Source: Spirosoma pollinicola (lineage in GTDB: Bacteria; Bacteroidota; Bacteroidia; Cytophagales; Spirosomataceae). Taken from it: a stretch of DNA of 64,000 bases. Below are positions 52,301-59,645 of this stretch, piece by piece. The position numbers and the translations under genes were made by a program. A model generated the notes under the pieces. The model was not told the origin of the DNA, ran no database searches, and saw nothing but the letters and a program-made list of their open reading frames with translations. Location: positions 744,001 to 808,000 of the forward strand of contig NZ_CP025096.1 in the NCBI RefSeq assembly GCF_002831565.1, in the 5' to 3' direction. Position 1 is the stretch's first letter. Every line of letters begins with the position of its first letter.

Positions 52301-52840
52301 GTTTTGCGCATTCGTGGTCGCGGCCTGATCCGTGGACCGATTGGCCGTGTAGGTGCTGGCAGGCAAGGCGTTACTGGCCGTTACCTGCGCAGTTGCCACG
52401 GCCGTGCTCAGGCTATTCGCTTTGGTGGTCAAGGTGTTGAACCGTGGGTCGGTATAGGCTCTTGATGCCACCACAGCGGTATCCACCGTAGCCGTACCCG
52501 ATGAGGGAGATACCGTCGTGGCGACCAAATAGGCCAGTACTGTTGCCTCAACAGTGGTACCGTAGGGCGTTCCGGACTGATTGAGCAGTTTGGCTGGTGG
52601 GTAATAGTCGGCCGTGCCGTAAATTTCGACCGTTACCAAAGAACTGGTAAATGCCCGAACCGACACCGCTGAAGCGGAATACTGCTCGGGCTTATTGCCC
52701 AGCGAATCGGTCCGCAAGATGTTATCGCCCACCCGGTAGAGCCGGACGGCTCTGGGCTGAATGCGCTGGGCGGTGGCGGCCAGACTACCCAGCAGAAAGA
52801 CAAACGTAAACAGGAACTGTCGATGAAAAAAAGGGCGCAT
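49349..52840 (-). CDS. Tail-fibre/spike protein with signal peptide, repeats and beta-helix
   Basis: The 1163-residue protein starts with a Sec signal (MRPFFHRQFLFTFVFLLGSLAATAQ). At residues 158-250 lie two complete and one partial 41-residue repeats beginning ALPASTY with DQAATT and AQNTANTAL, then a coiled/beta region, Ig-like IPT domains (about 400-610) and a right-handed beta-helix (about 650-1100, FIKDVVWNQGKQDGFEFNNSSRIIVKNSTLVNG). The signal makes it unlike usual virion proteins. It lies within the tail operon, after the tail-tube gene, and may bind or cut surface polysaccharide. Confidence 0.8.
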   Translation of the reverse strand: MRPFFHRQFLFTFVFLLGSLAATAQRIQPRAVRLYRVGDNILRTDSLGNKPEQYSASAVSVRAFTSSLVTVEIYGTADYYPPAKLLNQSGTPYGTTVEATVLAYLVATTVSPSSGTATVDTAVVASRAYTDPRFNTLTTKANSLSTAVATAQVTASNALPASTYTANRSTDQAATTNAQNTANTALTAANSATAVASAALPASTYSTNRTTDQAATTSAQSTANTALSTANSATATAASALPASTYNSNRTADLGIVAGKEPALPTGTSAQYLKGDKTLGTLNQDVVPDGTNNKAYTASEKTKLGTIASGATANDTDANLKNRANHTGPLPDAALSDVGTAGTVGGIGQMITSVVRDSKGRVIGVTTVAAPTGAAVDTVNTLATQYYTNQLLTNSLIGALPTSTASLTLNSALQIFWHNETALPGEEVSIQGAFPANVTVQASLNDQTPYFSLPIVSQTTNFVKVRLPGFPALPANAVYTFFIKSGTGKSYSRHINRARATNFNSPDIYAGGPLAIKGRNLIVPGYTPTIRFVSQTNGVSLNGTYVATGSDPYKINVTCPLAITVGQTYSVFVSNGVGGSLAETQVIDETGNTATGVTAIVGTTDNFGLGIGFSNRFPVCTGANSTTLTGFNAQQTGFLSALNSALNTRSSAGGGCLVLPDGVYSLTATGSPFAGVDMPANVVLMGTSTAGTILQYGGAGTSISKVVYFDGSKSNAGLYNLTLTNLSTATSGFSAGLVNGQTFFIKDVVWNQGKQDGFEFNNSSRIIVKNSTLVNGPNTILHGAIRNASTNYLSVIGTTIRCMTMHIYADKAKNVFLENNVFDRDLSIGKINTTDDVHKVIINNVKGAYIARNAFKTTNGTVPRNLNDGEAILAEQPTNPDFDQGTVGSATTTTLTDATKAWPTTFDQAPVVMIIKGTGFGQWRTITSRTATVLTVSSPWAIVPDGTSTYAIFNWGLENYAIVNNSFDNEARGITMYHAPQYGGDIANNVLTNSGAIDITAIEEVLSATKRKFTPVINLNINDNTVSAETDLVNGASIGLQAIQHGVTTSWGTISTNLRVVRNTLNGNVPTNKPVIQDENFPESFNAYLVFHNTGSSYVDDNTPFILGSIFMNNTTRNVTVPYTLNTGSYHTTITRPIQLTTGTNSDSAIPNTAKASTLTITN
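52105..52370. repeat. Tandem 123-bp repeats within the fibre gene
   Basis: Two full 41-codon repeats and the start of a third encode ALPASTY units. Unit length and high Ala/Thr content suggest a trimeric coiled-coil or stalk section that can change length by unequal recombination. Confidence 0.65.
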
Positions 52841-52893
52841 GGCAGTGTAAAAATAGGCATCCGGTAGGTTTTACGATACCGGATGCTGGTGGA

Positions 52894-53394
52894 TTATTCT
52901 CCGAACTGAATGACACCCACACCCGTTTTGGTGGGTTTAAGGGCCGTAATGGTCACCGCAATCACAAACAGGTTGGTGCGCGATAATTCACCGTCCAGTT
53001 TGGCCGTGACTGACCCCCGGGGAATGATAATAATGAGTCCATCGGCGGGGGTGATCTTGACCGTTTTCTCAATGGTCGGCAGTGTATCAGGCCGGTTCCA
53101 GATCTTGTTGGGCGAAGTGCCCGCAGCGGTGCCACCGAACAATTTGGCCATCGTGTCCGTATCGGGGTTGGCAATCGAGAAGGTCAGGGTGATATCACCC
53201 GCTTTACTCTTCTCATAAACGGCCGCATCCTGCTCTTCGACAAAGAACTGGGTTTTTGTTGGATCGGCTTCATTGAGCTTGCCTGTGCCTTCGAGCGTGA
53301 GGCCATACTGGGTCAGACCCGTGGTACCGGGCCCGCCGTCACTGGCCACATCGGCAAATTCAATCTTGGCAATACCTATCGTGTATTTTCCCAT
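52894..53394 (-). CDS. Major tail (tube) protein
   Basis: The 166-residue product begins MGKYTIGIAKIEFADVASDGGPGTTGLTQYGLTLEGTGKLNEADPTKTQFFVEEQDAAVYEKSKAGDITLTFSIANPDTDTMAKLFGG, a strong likeness to phage tail-tube proteins of the lambda gpV class (beta sandwich with a long loop). It precedes the fibre gene and follows head-tail joining genes, as expected for the tube. Confidence 0.8.
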   Translation of the reverse strand: MGKYTIGIAKIEFADVASDGGPGTTGLTQYGLTLEGTGKLNEADPTKTQFFVEEQDAAVYEKSKAGDITLTFSIANPDTDTMAKLFGGTAAGTSPNKIWNRPDTLPTIEKTVKITPADGLIIIIPRGSVTAKLDGELSRTNLFVIAVTITALKPTKTGVGVIQFGE

Positions 53395-53409
53395 GATCAG
53401 GAATGATGT

Positions 53410-53817
53410 TTAAGATGGAAAGAATTGAAAATCAACGCGGACGTTGATGTAATGCATGGGAATTTCCTCCGCCGGAATGATGGTGATACTACCCAGGGTG
53501 AAGCTGTGCGTCTGGGTGAAGGACTCGCTAAGTATCGTAGCCGCCTGCCCTTCGAGGTACTCCAGTCGGGCCGTATCAGGCACTGGCTGAGAATTCCCGC
53601 CAACGGTGATCAGCAGATCAGGCACGTAGATATTGACATTCGCCGTACCCAGCTGCACCTGTGACCCGTTTACGGGTAACCCGTTAATGACGATATCTTC
53701 CAGCGTCGACCCGTTGGGCCTGCTCATCTTGTAGAGCGAGCCGGTGACTAAACCGGTCAGGGCTGTAACTGACACATGAGCGTAGAGGATGGAGACCATT
53801 GTCGAAGGCGTTTTCAT
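53410..53817 (-). CDS. Phage tail terminator/completion-like protein
   Basis: The 135-residue product (MKTPSTMVSILYAHVSVTALTGLVTGSLYKMSRPNGSTLEDIVINGL) is beta-rich, lies between the gp10-like and tail-tube genes, and starts with an ATGA overlap with the upstream stop. Siphophages place the tail-terminator gene there. Assignment is from context; no motif is diagnostic. Confidence 0.5.
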   Translation of the reverse strand: MKTPSTMVSILYAHVSVTALTGLVTGSLYKMSRPNGSTLEDIVINGLPVNGSQVQLGTANVNIYVPDLLITVGGNSQPVPDTARLEYLEGQAATILSESFTQTHSFTLGSITIIPAEEIPMHYINVRVDFQFFPS

Positions 53818-54311
53818 CGAGCCTGTGCGTCTAGTTTTAAGCTTCTCAGCAGTTTAGGCAGTTCGGTTTTGGCCTCCTGCTCGGCACTGGTGAGTACATC
53901 CAGCCCCCGACTCTCCACCGACACCGCGTAGTTCATGCCCGCTACCACAATCAAGACGTACCCCTGGGCATATTCTGCGGCCAGTCGTTTGGCCATGGCC
54001 AGTCCCGCAACAGCTCCCGAAAGACCGCCCCTGGTGGAGCGGAATTTGCGGTTGCCTTTTACGGCTACGGTGATCTGGGCGGTGGGCCTGAAATTCGAGC
54101 GGACCACCACGCCGTATTTCAGGACGAGGTAGCCGATGGAGTTTCTCAGGTTTCCCGTCTGATCGCGGTAGGTGTTGGTCGAGCGGCCAATGTTTACGCA
54201 CTGCTCCCCCAGATAAAACAGGGTATTCAGCACCGCTTTTTCCCAAGTCTGTAGCTTTTTTTGAATCACCGAATGAATGTCATTCCGGGAAAAATTAGGC
54301 GTTAGACCCAT
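53814..54311 (-). CDS. HK97 gp10-like tail-completion protein
   Basis: The 165-residue product shows DQTGNLRNSIGYLVLKYG and GMNYAVSVESRGLDVLTSAEQEAKTELPKLLRSLK, the usual pattern of HK97 gp10-like tail-completion proteins (G-x-L-R-x-S-I early, then Y-A-x-x-V/E-S-R-G). It overlaps both neighbours by a few bases in a compact head-tail joining cluster. Confidence 0.75.
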   Translation of the reverse strand: MGLTPNFSRNDIHSVIQKKLQTWEKAVLNTLFYLGEQCVNIGRSTNTYRDQTGNLRNSIGYLVLKYGVVVRSNFRPTAQITVAVKGNRKFRSTRGGLSGAVAGLAMAKRLAAEYAQGYVLIVVAGMNYAVSVESRGLDVLTSAEQEAKTELPKLLRSLKLDAQAR

Positions 54312-54625
54312 AGCCTGGAGTGGAGCTGGCCTTTGGAAAACCGCTTGACCCTTCCCGACACGCGAACCGTATTGCCCTCCCGAACCTCGATGGGTGTTCC
54401 CTCAGATAAAACCGGGCAATAGGTCGGCAGCTGAATCAGGGACGCAAATTCCGTGACCGTTGAATCCTCGAGCGTTAGGGTCTGACCCGCTGCGCTCTCC
54501 TCATCCCGACAGGGAGCGGTGTTGACCCAGACGGAGCTACTGGCCAGAAAGTTACCATTGGCATCTTTAATGGCCCCGCCCGACTGGGTTTGCACCCACA
54601 GACTATATGGATACTGTTTTACCAT
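54302..54625 (-). CDS. Head-closure/adaptor-like protein
   Basis: The 107-residue beta-rich protein (SSSVWVNTAPCRDEESAAGQTLTLEDSTVTEFASLIQLPTYCPVLSEGTPIEV) fits the SPP1 gp16-like stopper in size and beta-barrel pattern. It lies between the gp10-like and connector genes. Context drives the call. Confidence 0.5.
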   Translation of the reverse strand: MVKQYPYSLWVQTQSGGAIKDANGNFLASSSVWVNTAPCRDEESAAGQTLTLEDSTVTEFASLIQLPTYCPVLSEGTPIEVREGNTVRVSGRVKRFSKGQLHSRLWV

Positions 54626-54939
54626 AGATTCGATCGGTCAACAACCGATGGTTCACTGGTGGCAGTCAGTCCCAGATCAGATCGAAGTTGGTTGCAGTAC
54701 ACCTGCACAGCCGATCGATCCCACTTGAGGCTCATGCCTCCTTCCGTTACATCCGGCATGGCCAGCAGATCAGTCAGCACCGAGAGAAGAGCCGTTTTGA
54801 CCGCTGCCGACTGCGCTTTGCTGTAGGTGTCCGGCCCGTTGAGGTCTTGATCAACTAAAAGCGTGTCCAGGCGAACGGGGGTTAGCTCAATCGAGTAGAC
54901 GGCGAGTCTGTCGGTGATGGTCTCTGAAATGCTGGCCAT
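54619..54939 (-). CDS. Head-tail connector-like protein (DUF6706-like)
   Basis: The 106-residue helical protein (MASISETITDRLAVYSIELTPVRLDTLLVDQDLNG and AVQVYCNQLRSDLGL) resembles small connector proteins of Bacteroidota phages of the DUF6706 group. It overlaps the adaptor gene by 7 bases. Confidence 0.55.
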   Translation of the reverse strand: MASISETITDRLAVYSIELTPVRLDTLLVDQDLNGPDTYSKAQSAAVKTALLSVLTDLLAMPDVTEGGMSLKWDRSAVQVYCNQLRSDLGLTATSEPSVVDRSNLW

Positions 54940-54966
54940 GACGAGGTAGAAAAAGGGAGTTAAGGC

Positions 54967-55176
54967 TTACTGGGCTGGTGGCGGAGTTTGCTCGGCTGGT
55001 TTTTCGATCTCTATCAGCCCACCCGCTTCGAGTTTGGCCAGCCGGTCAGCGTTAAAGTCACTGACGTCATCGCCTACCTCGTAGACCACATCGAAGTTGT
55101 TGATGCAGCGAAACTCAGCGATCACCGTGGCTTTGGGGCCTGGGGCCCCTTCCGTTTTTTTGTCTTGTTTAGCCAT
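54967..55176 (-). CDS. Small phage head protein
   Basis: The 69-residue product has a charged start, a short beta core (KATVIAEFRCINNFDVVYEVGDDVSDFNADRLAKLEAGGLIEIEKP) and a Pro/Gln tail. The pattern matches short proteins often found directly behind capsid genes (a K-V-I-x-x-F-x-G-x-x-Y-x-x-G-D-x-V layout). It overlaps the capsid stop by one base. Function unknown. Confidence 0.55.
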   Translation of the reverse strand: MAKQDKKTEGAPGPKATVIAEFRCINNFDVVYEVGDDVSDFNADRLAKLEAGGLIEIEKPAEQTPPPAQ

Positions 55177-56258
55177 TATGCCTGAACTGTTTTGGTGTCG
55201 AGCGAATAGATTTGATCGACGTTCACAATAACCGGTACCACGCGTGCCTGCGAGCTGGTAAATTCAGCCAGCGGGTCATTCTTGCCAAATTTTGACACCA
55301 GAATGTAGTTGCCTGACTTCTGGTAGGTCACGCCCGAAACGGGACGATTCTCCTCCGCCAATCGGGCGTAGGTAAGCGTACCTACCTGCTCGCTGTTGAG
55401 AAAGACCATCATGCCATCCTGCCAGGGTTTAATGGGCGTCTGCACACCGTTTTTCTCATAGCGGACCGTACGATCGACCACTGTGAACGTGCACCCATAG
55501 CGGGTCGAGAAGAACTTTGTCATCTGATCCCGGTCCAGTGAAGGAACGTTGGTGCCCGTGAAGCCTGCCGAGAAGGCAAACAGATCCTTGATCTGTTTGG
55601 CATTCGAGAGGTAATTTAGCGCCGTCGAATCCAGCATGATGTTGGTGATGACGTTGCCATCCGCTTTGGCTTTAGCCAGTACCCGCTTGATATCGTCGTC
55701 GGGCGTAGCGGTTGTAGCCGATGACCACAGGACCGCTACGCCGAATTTATTGGCCGTGTAGTAGCCGAAATCAACCCGGATACCCGTTCCGACATTCTCG
55801 GTATCTTCAATCAGGGTTACCCCAGTTGACAGACCACGTAAAAACATTTCTTCATTCCGCTCATCGATACCGCCGATCACTTTTACAACATCGTTGAAGA
55901 GTTTAGCCACGATCTGGGCGTCGGTTGCCCCCTGGGCAATGAGCGTGTCGAGGTCTGTCAGCTGCTTCTCGTTGAGTTGCAACTTCATACCCAGTTTGGG
56001 AATATCGCCACTGAAACGGCTGATCGAATCGCGCTTTTTAAGCGGCAAAGCCGAATCCATGGCAACCACATCGGCGGCTACCAGCGTGTTCTGGGTGTTG
56101 ATCGATTCCCATTTACCGGTAACGCTCAGATCCTCCGTCAGCATCGTCTTATGCAGATAGGTAGGCCCGTTGGTCGAATTGTTAAGCGTTGCCGTGGTGC
56201 GCAGTACGATGCCTGGAAAGTACTTGGCTACCCACTGGAGAAAGAGTGACTGTTCCAT
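55176..56258 (-). CDS. Major capsid protein (phage capsid family E-like)
   Basis: The 360-residue product has the HK97-type profile: an early FPGIVLRTTATLNN segment, a spine helix (ISRFSGDIPKLGMKLQLNEKQLTDLDTLIAQGATDAQIVAKLFNDV), the P-domain and A-loop regions, and a closing sheet (GNYILVSKFGKNDPLAEFTSSQARVVPVIVNVDQIYSL). It resembles capsid protein E-type proteins of Bacteroidota phages. It is bracketed by decoration-like and small head genes with one-base overlaps. Confidence 0.85.
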   Translation of the reverse strand: MEQSLFLQWVAKYFPGIVLRTTATLNNSTNGPTYLHKTMLTEDLSVTGKWESINTQNTLVAADVVAMDSALPLKKRDSISRFSGDIPKLGMKLQLNEKQLTDLDTLIAQGATDAQIVAKLFNDVVKVIGGIDERNEEMFLRGLSTGVTLIEDTENVGTGIRVDFGYYTANKFGVAVLWSSATTATPDDDIKRVLAKAKADGNVITNIMLDSTALNYLSNAKQIKDLFAFSAGFTGTNVPSLDRDQMTKFFSTRYGCTFTVVDRTVRYEKNGVQTPIKPWQDGMMVFLNSEQVGTLTYARLAEENRPVSGVTYQKSGNYILVSKFGKNDPLAEFTSSQARVVPVIVNVDQIYSLDTKTVQA

Positions 56259-56656
56259 TAATCAGCGCGGAATAAAATGAGTGGAAGCGCTGCTTTCACA
56301 GCCGTCAGAATCGTAGCGATGTCCATGGGCGTAGCCGATGGATTCACGGTTCCCCGGACCATAATGGCCGCCATGGGCCGTTTGGTCGTGACCGTTGCGA
56401 CTAAAATGCCGGCATAGACGTGGCCGGTGGGCAGGGCCTGATAGGCCGTTGCCCCGGTGTTGACGGGCATGGGCTTGAAATTGCCCGTACTCGTCTCCTG
56501 AATGATGACGTGCCCTGCCTGGATGACCTCGGCCTGGGTATAGGAGGTGACATCCAGTGAGCGACCGCCCTCAATGGTTTCCAGATTCTTTTTGATAACG
56601 ATCGACTCGTTACCGGTCAGAATCTGCGAACCCGTATTGGTGAGGTTTGTGTACAT
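56258..56656 (-). CDS. Head decoration-like protein
   Basis: The 132-residue beta-rich protein (GHVIIQETSTGNFKPMPVNTGATAYQALPTGHVYAGILVATVTTKRPMAAIMVRGTVN) matches lambda gpD-like decoration proteins in length and in the PTGHVYAGIL-type turn. It lies between scaffold and capsid, the usual gpD place. It overlaps the capsid start by one base. Confidence 0.65.
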   Translation of the reverse strand: MYTNLTNTGSQILTGNESIVIKKNLETIEGGRSLDVTSYTQAEVIQAGHVIIQETSTGNFKPMPVNTGATAYQALPTGHVYAGILVATVTTKRPMAAIMVRGTVNPSATPMDIATILTAVKAALPLILFRAD

Positions 56657-56659
56657 AAC

Positions 56660-57304
56660 TTACTTAGACTTAGCGTTTGGCAAAAGAATTGACATGGCAC
56701 TGTCCAGCTCCTGATCGGTAGCTGTTTTACCTGTAGCTGTACTCGAAGCCACAATCGGCCGCCGATTCAGAGATAAACTCGTATTGGCTTCCTCCTGAAT
56801 AAATTCCGCCGAGTCCGTCTTGACACCTTCCAGAAACGAGGTAAAATCCTCATCCTTGTCAAACTTCATTAAGCCGAAGTTCTTCAGGATCATGTTCTTG
56901 AATTTGTCAGGGGCGTCCTTGAGGGCTGTTTCCAGTTGTGATTTGCGCGTGTCGGCTGATTTGCCCATCTCGATTGCCGCGATCTTAGCCGACAGAGTAT
57001 TGTTCTGTTCGATAAGTGCTTTGGCCCACGCTGGGGTATCATCCGGTACGGGTGCAGGGGCAGGAGCGGGTGCAGGCGGGTCTGCGGGCTTTTCTTTGGC
57101 TTTGGCGGCCGCTTCGGTTGCCCGGCGATCGGCCTCTGCCTGAAAGGCTTTTAGCATCCCCTCTACGGCCGTCACTGCCGCATCAATTTGATCCTCGGAT
57201 GTTACACTGGTTTCCAGATAAGCCAGTATCCCATCAATTGCCTTATCACTGAAGCCCAAGTTTTTATACTTGTTCACCAGTGCCAGTCTAATCTTCTCTT
57301 TCAT
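56660..57304 (-). CDS. Capsid scaffold protein
   Basis: The 214-residue product is highly charged and helical, with a central Ala/Pro linker (PADPPAPAPAPAPVPDD, about residues 74-90) and a C-terminal basic helical part. Its place before decoration and capsid genes and its length fit scaffold proteins of siphophages (HK97 gp4/phage GP20-like). No protease motif is seen. Confidence 0.7.
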   Translation of the reverse strand: MKEKIRLALVNKYKNLGFSDKAIDGILAYLETSVTSEDQIDAAVTAVEGMLKAFQAEADRRATEAAAKAKEKPADPPAPAPAPAPVPDDTPAWAKALIEQNNTLSAKIAAIEMGKSADTRKSQLETALKDAPDKFKNMILKNFGLMKFDKDEDFTSFLEGVKTDSAEFIQEEANTSLSLNRRPIVASSTATGKTATDQELDSAMSILLPNAKSK

Positions 57305-57610
57305 GATCTCACCCGCTTTGTTTACAGAGTAGTGACTGCAAATATATCATACCTGCTTATAATGAAAGCACTTTTCCACTATTTTTACAATATCTAATTG
57401 ACTATCAATCAGATACTTAACCTTAAATTTCTCAAGTTTATGTAAGCGAAACTAATTAACTACGAGCCCGGATTTTCAGCCTTGAAAATCACCCGGATTT
57501 GTCTCACGCTCAGGGCTATACGCCATAGATTTTACGCCAGAAACTGAGCGGGAAACTAAGCCACTTTTCAAGCAGGATTTAACGCAGAAAACTAAACATG
57601 CACTTTGGCT
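57305..57610. promoter_or_regulatory. Divergent control region between the phage structural and packaging operons
   Basis: This 306-bp region between the scaffold gene (minus) and the first lysis-cluster gene (plus) holds the third 17-bp dyad at 57354-57370 and an 8-bp inverted repeat GATTTTCA/TGAAAATC at 57471-57490. It is AT-rich near 57370-57440. No gene is credible here. It is the natural place for both late promoters. Confidence 0.6.
57354..57370. promoter_or_regulatory. 17-bp phage dyad upstream of the scaffold gene
   Basis: TGCTTATAATGAAAGCA matches TGCTTA-N5-TAAGCA at all but one arm position. It lies 50 bp before the scaffold start codon and is related to copies at 40493 and 45000. 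Confidence 0.6.
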
Positions 57611-57880
57611 ATGGAATTGCCTAATCGCTCAAAATTCATTCCCTTTTCGCTCACCATCGTCGATGTGGTGGAGATGATCAATGCGGCTACGTTGGTCATA
57701 ACCGGCTACAACATCGGCAACAGTGCGGGCTGGTTTGCCATCAGCACCGGGGCTATTTATGCGATCGGCAAAAAGTTTGTCGAACTGGCAAAAGCCAAAA
57801 CGCCGTTTGAACAGTCCACGCCTATCCTGCCCACCCGGATCGAGACCGACCCGGCCACCTTCGAGCTGGCTAAACCCTAA
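57611..57880 (+). CDS. Small membrane protein, holin candidate
   Basis: From ATG 57611 (a TTG at 57605 adds two residues) the 89-residue protein has two hydrophobic segments (MINAATLVITGYNIGNSAGWFAISTGAIYAIG) and a charged C-terminus. Length and position at the head of the lysis/endolysin cluster suit a holin. No family is recognised. Confidence 0.5.
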   Translation: MELPNRSKFIPFSLTIVDVVEMINAATLVITGYNIGNSAGWFAISTGAIYAIGKKFVELAKAKTPFEQSTPILPTRIETDPATFELAKP

Positions 57881-57884
57881 AGCG

Positions 57885-58685
57885 ATGCTGAATTTCTTTA
57901 GCCAGTTCGGCCTGATGGGCAAATGGTTTACCCGGATCATTCTGGGCGTCGGCATCTTTTTGCTGCTGCGCTGGGTATGGATCTGGTTCTGGTATTCGCC
58001 CGAGAACTGGAATGGGACGGCCGAATCCTATAAGCTACAGGCGGAGGCCTTCAAACGGCATATCGATACGCTGCAAGCGGATTCGACCAATAAGCATCTG
58101 GACATCATTAATCTGGAGGGCGTCATTGTCATGAAGGATTCGGCCCTGGCCAAAGCGGGTCGTGAGTACAGAAAACTCGAAGGGGAGATTCAAAAGGCCC
58201 TGGCGTACGGAGCTGGCTGGAAAGACAAATTTACCCGTCAGGTAGCCTCATCCGACAAACAGGTGGAGATCATGACAAATCCCCAGCGGCAGCAGGCTTT
58301 ACAAACGGCTCTTGAGAAAAACGGGACCCTTCCCCTTTCGCCCGTTCTGCTCACCTTCAACTCACCCATTGTCGTGAAAGCCTCCCTGCAAACGGCCAAT
58401 CGGGAAAAGATCCAACGCGATATCATTGACACGCTGGGCAATTCAGTCGGTCACTACAAAGCCGCCACCGAGCGGCTGGGTTCGGGGCTGGTCATGGCAA
58501 AAGGCGGCCTTATCGATCTGAGCAGGCAGGCCCAGGCTAATCAAAAGGGCGGCATACCCATCCTTCGCCACCGGGCCGTCAAACAGAATAAGCAGATTCA
58601 GGCCAAAGCGGACACGCTGATCAAGAAAATTGATGAGGTGAGTGATCTGGAGAAAGACCTCAACAAAAAAAGCTATGAGAACTAA
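57885..58685 (+). CDS. Membrane-anchored coiled-coil phage protein, spanin-like
   Basis: The real start is ATG 57885 (MLNFFSQFGLMGKWFTRIILGVGIFLLLRWVWIWFWYSPENW), giving 266 residues with one N-terminal membrane helix (about 16-38) followed by a long charged helical region (about 45-120 and 195-265) that should form a periplasmic coiled coil. This layout is like an i-spanin. An o-spanin lipoprotein is not obvious. The gene overlaps the next start by one base. Confidence 0.55.
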   Translation: MLNFFSQFGLMGKWFTRIILGVGIFLLLRWVWIWFWYSPENWNGTAESYKLQAEAFKRHIDTLQADSTNKHLDIINLEGVIVMKDSALAKAGREYRKLEGEIQKALAYGAGWKDKFTRQVASSDKQVEIMTNPQRQQALQTALEKNGTLPLSPVLLTFNSPIVVKASLQTANREKIQRDIIDTLGNSVGHYKAATERLGSGLVMAKGGLIDLSRQAQANQKGGIPILRHRAVKQNKQIQAKADTLIKKIDEVSDLEKDLNKKSYEN

Positions 58686-59053
58686 TGGAATGGAAAGCGG
58701 AATATGGCCTGATCCTTTTTTTGGCGTTTGCCGGTGTGACCTACCGCTTAACTCAGGGGAAAAATGATGAATCAAGCTCCATCCTGGCCCGGCTCTACGC
58801 CCAGTTTTACGCCTGGTTATTTACCGCCGTAGTCAGTATTGGCCTGCTGATGATGCTGTGGAGCTGGAATTTAGTGATCGTCTGTCTGGCGACGCTTTTG
58901 CTGAGTCCGGTCTCCGAACGATTTATCTGGCTATGGATGAAGGGCCAAAACTCATCCAACACAGTACTCCAATACATTAAGCGCTTCCGTAAAACCTGGA
59001 GTGCCATGGAAAAAAACGACTCAACGAATGAAAACAACGAAACCGAATCATGA
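58685..59053 (+). CDS. Small phage membrane protein
   Basis: The 122-residue protein has two or three hydrophobic helices (GLILFLAFAGVTYRL, AWLFTAVVSIGLLMMLWSWNLVIVCLATLLLSP) and a charged C-terminus ending KNDSTNENNETES. It overlaps both neighbours (TAATG and ATGA). Probably part of the lysis cassette; no family recognised. Confidence 0.5.
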   Translation: MEWKAEYGLILFLAFAGVTYRLTQGKNDESSSILARLYAQFYAWLFTAVVSIGLLMMLWSWNLVIVCLATLLLSPVSERFIWLWMKGQNSSNTVLQYIKRFRKTWSAMEKNDSTNENNETES

Positions 59054-59640
59054 ACTACGAAACGACTATGAGTTTTGCCTTAACCTGCCTGGCGGGTCTG
59101 GCCCAGTACGGGGCCTTACTACTTAATGTGGAGACCAAATCAAAAATCTGGAAACGGGGCATCTGGATTGGCATGATTGGCTGTGCCTACAGTGCGGGCG
59201 GCTTTGCCCTGCCACGGGTCGAGCTCTACCCCTGCATGAGCTTCATTATTTCCGTCACCGTCATGCTCTGCTGCGTAGTGCTGTCCTATCTGGTGGCTCC
59301 CCTGCCCGCAGGCTTCACCCAGATTCAGTTAGCTGAGCGGACCGAGCTTCGGCATAATACCATTCGGCAGCTGGGCATTGGACTGGCCGCTACAGTCGTA
59401 CTGGCCACCGGGGTAGCCTTTATGCAGGGTCAAAGCGCTGATAACCGGATCCAGCTGGGTTTTGCGGGCGTGGTCTACCGGCTGGCCGATGAGGTGAAAT
59501 CACTCCATGAAGCCGTGACCACGCTGACGGGAAAAGTCAATAAACTCGAACAAAAGGTAGATGCCCGGGCGGCTAAGGATTCCATTGCGGCTAAGCGGTC
59601 CATTCGCAATCAGGAAGAACTTTTAAAGCGTAAACGATAA
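59050..59640 (+). CDS. Phage membrane protein with C-terminal coiled coil
   Basis: The 196-residue protein has four hydrophobic helices (ALTCLAGLAQYGALLL, GIWIGMIGCAYSAGGFAL, SFIISVTVMLCCVVLSYLVA and GIGLAATVVLATGVAFM) and a coiled coil at residues 140-190 (KSLHEAVTTLTGKVNKLEQKVDARAAKDS). It starts in a 4-base overlap with the gene before it. A lysis or envelope role is inferred from the cluster. Confidence 0.55.
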   Translation: MNYETTMSFALTCLAGLAQYGALLLNVETKSKIWKRGIWIGMIGCAYSAGGFALPRVELYPCMSFIISVTVMLCCVVLSYLVAPLPAGFTQIQLAERTELRHNTIRQLGIGLAATVVLATGVAFMQGQSADNRIQLGFAGVVYRLADEVKSLHEAVTTLTGKVNKLEQKVDARAAKDSIAAKRSIRNQEELLKRKR

Positions 59641-59645
59641 GTCGT

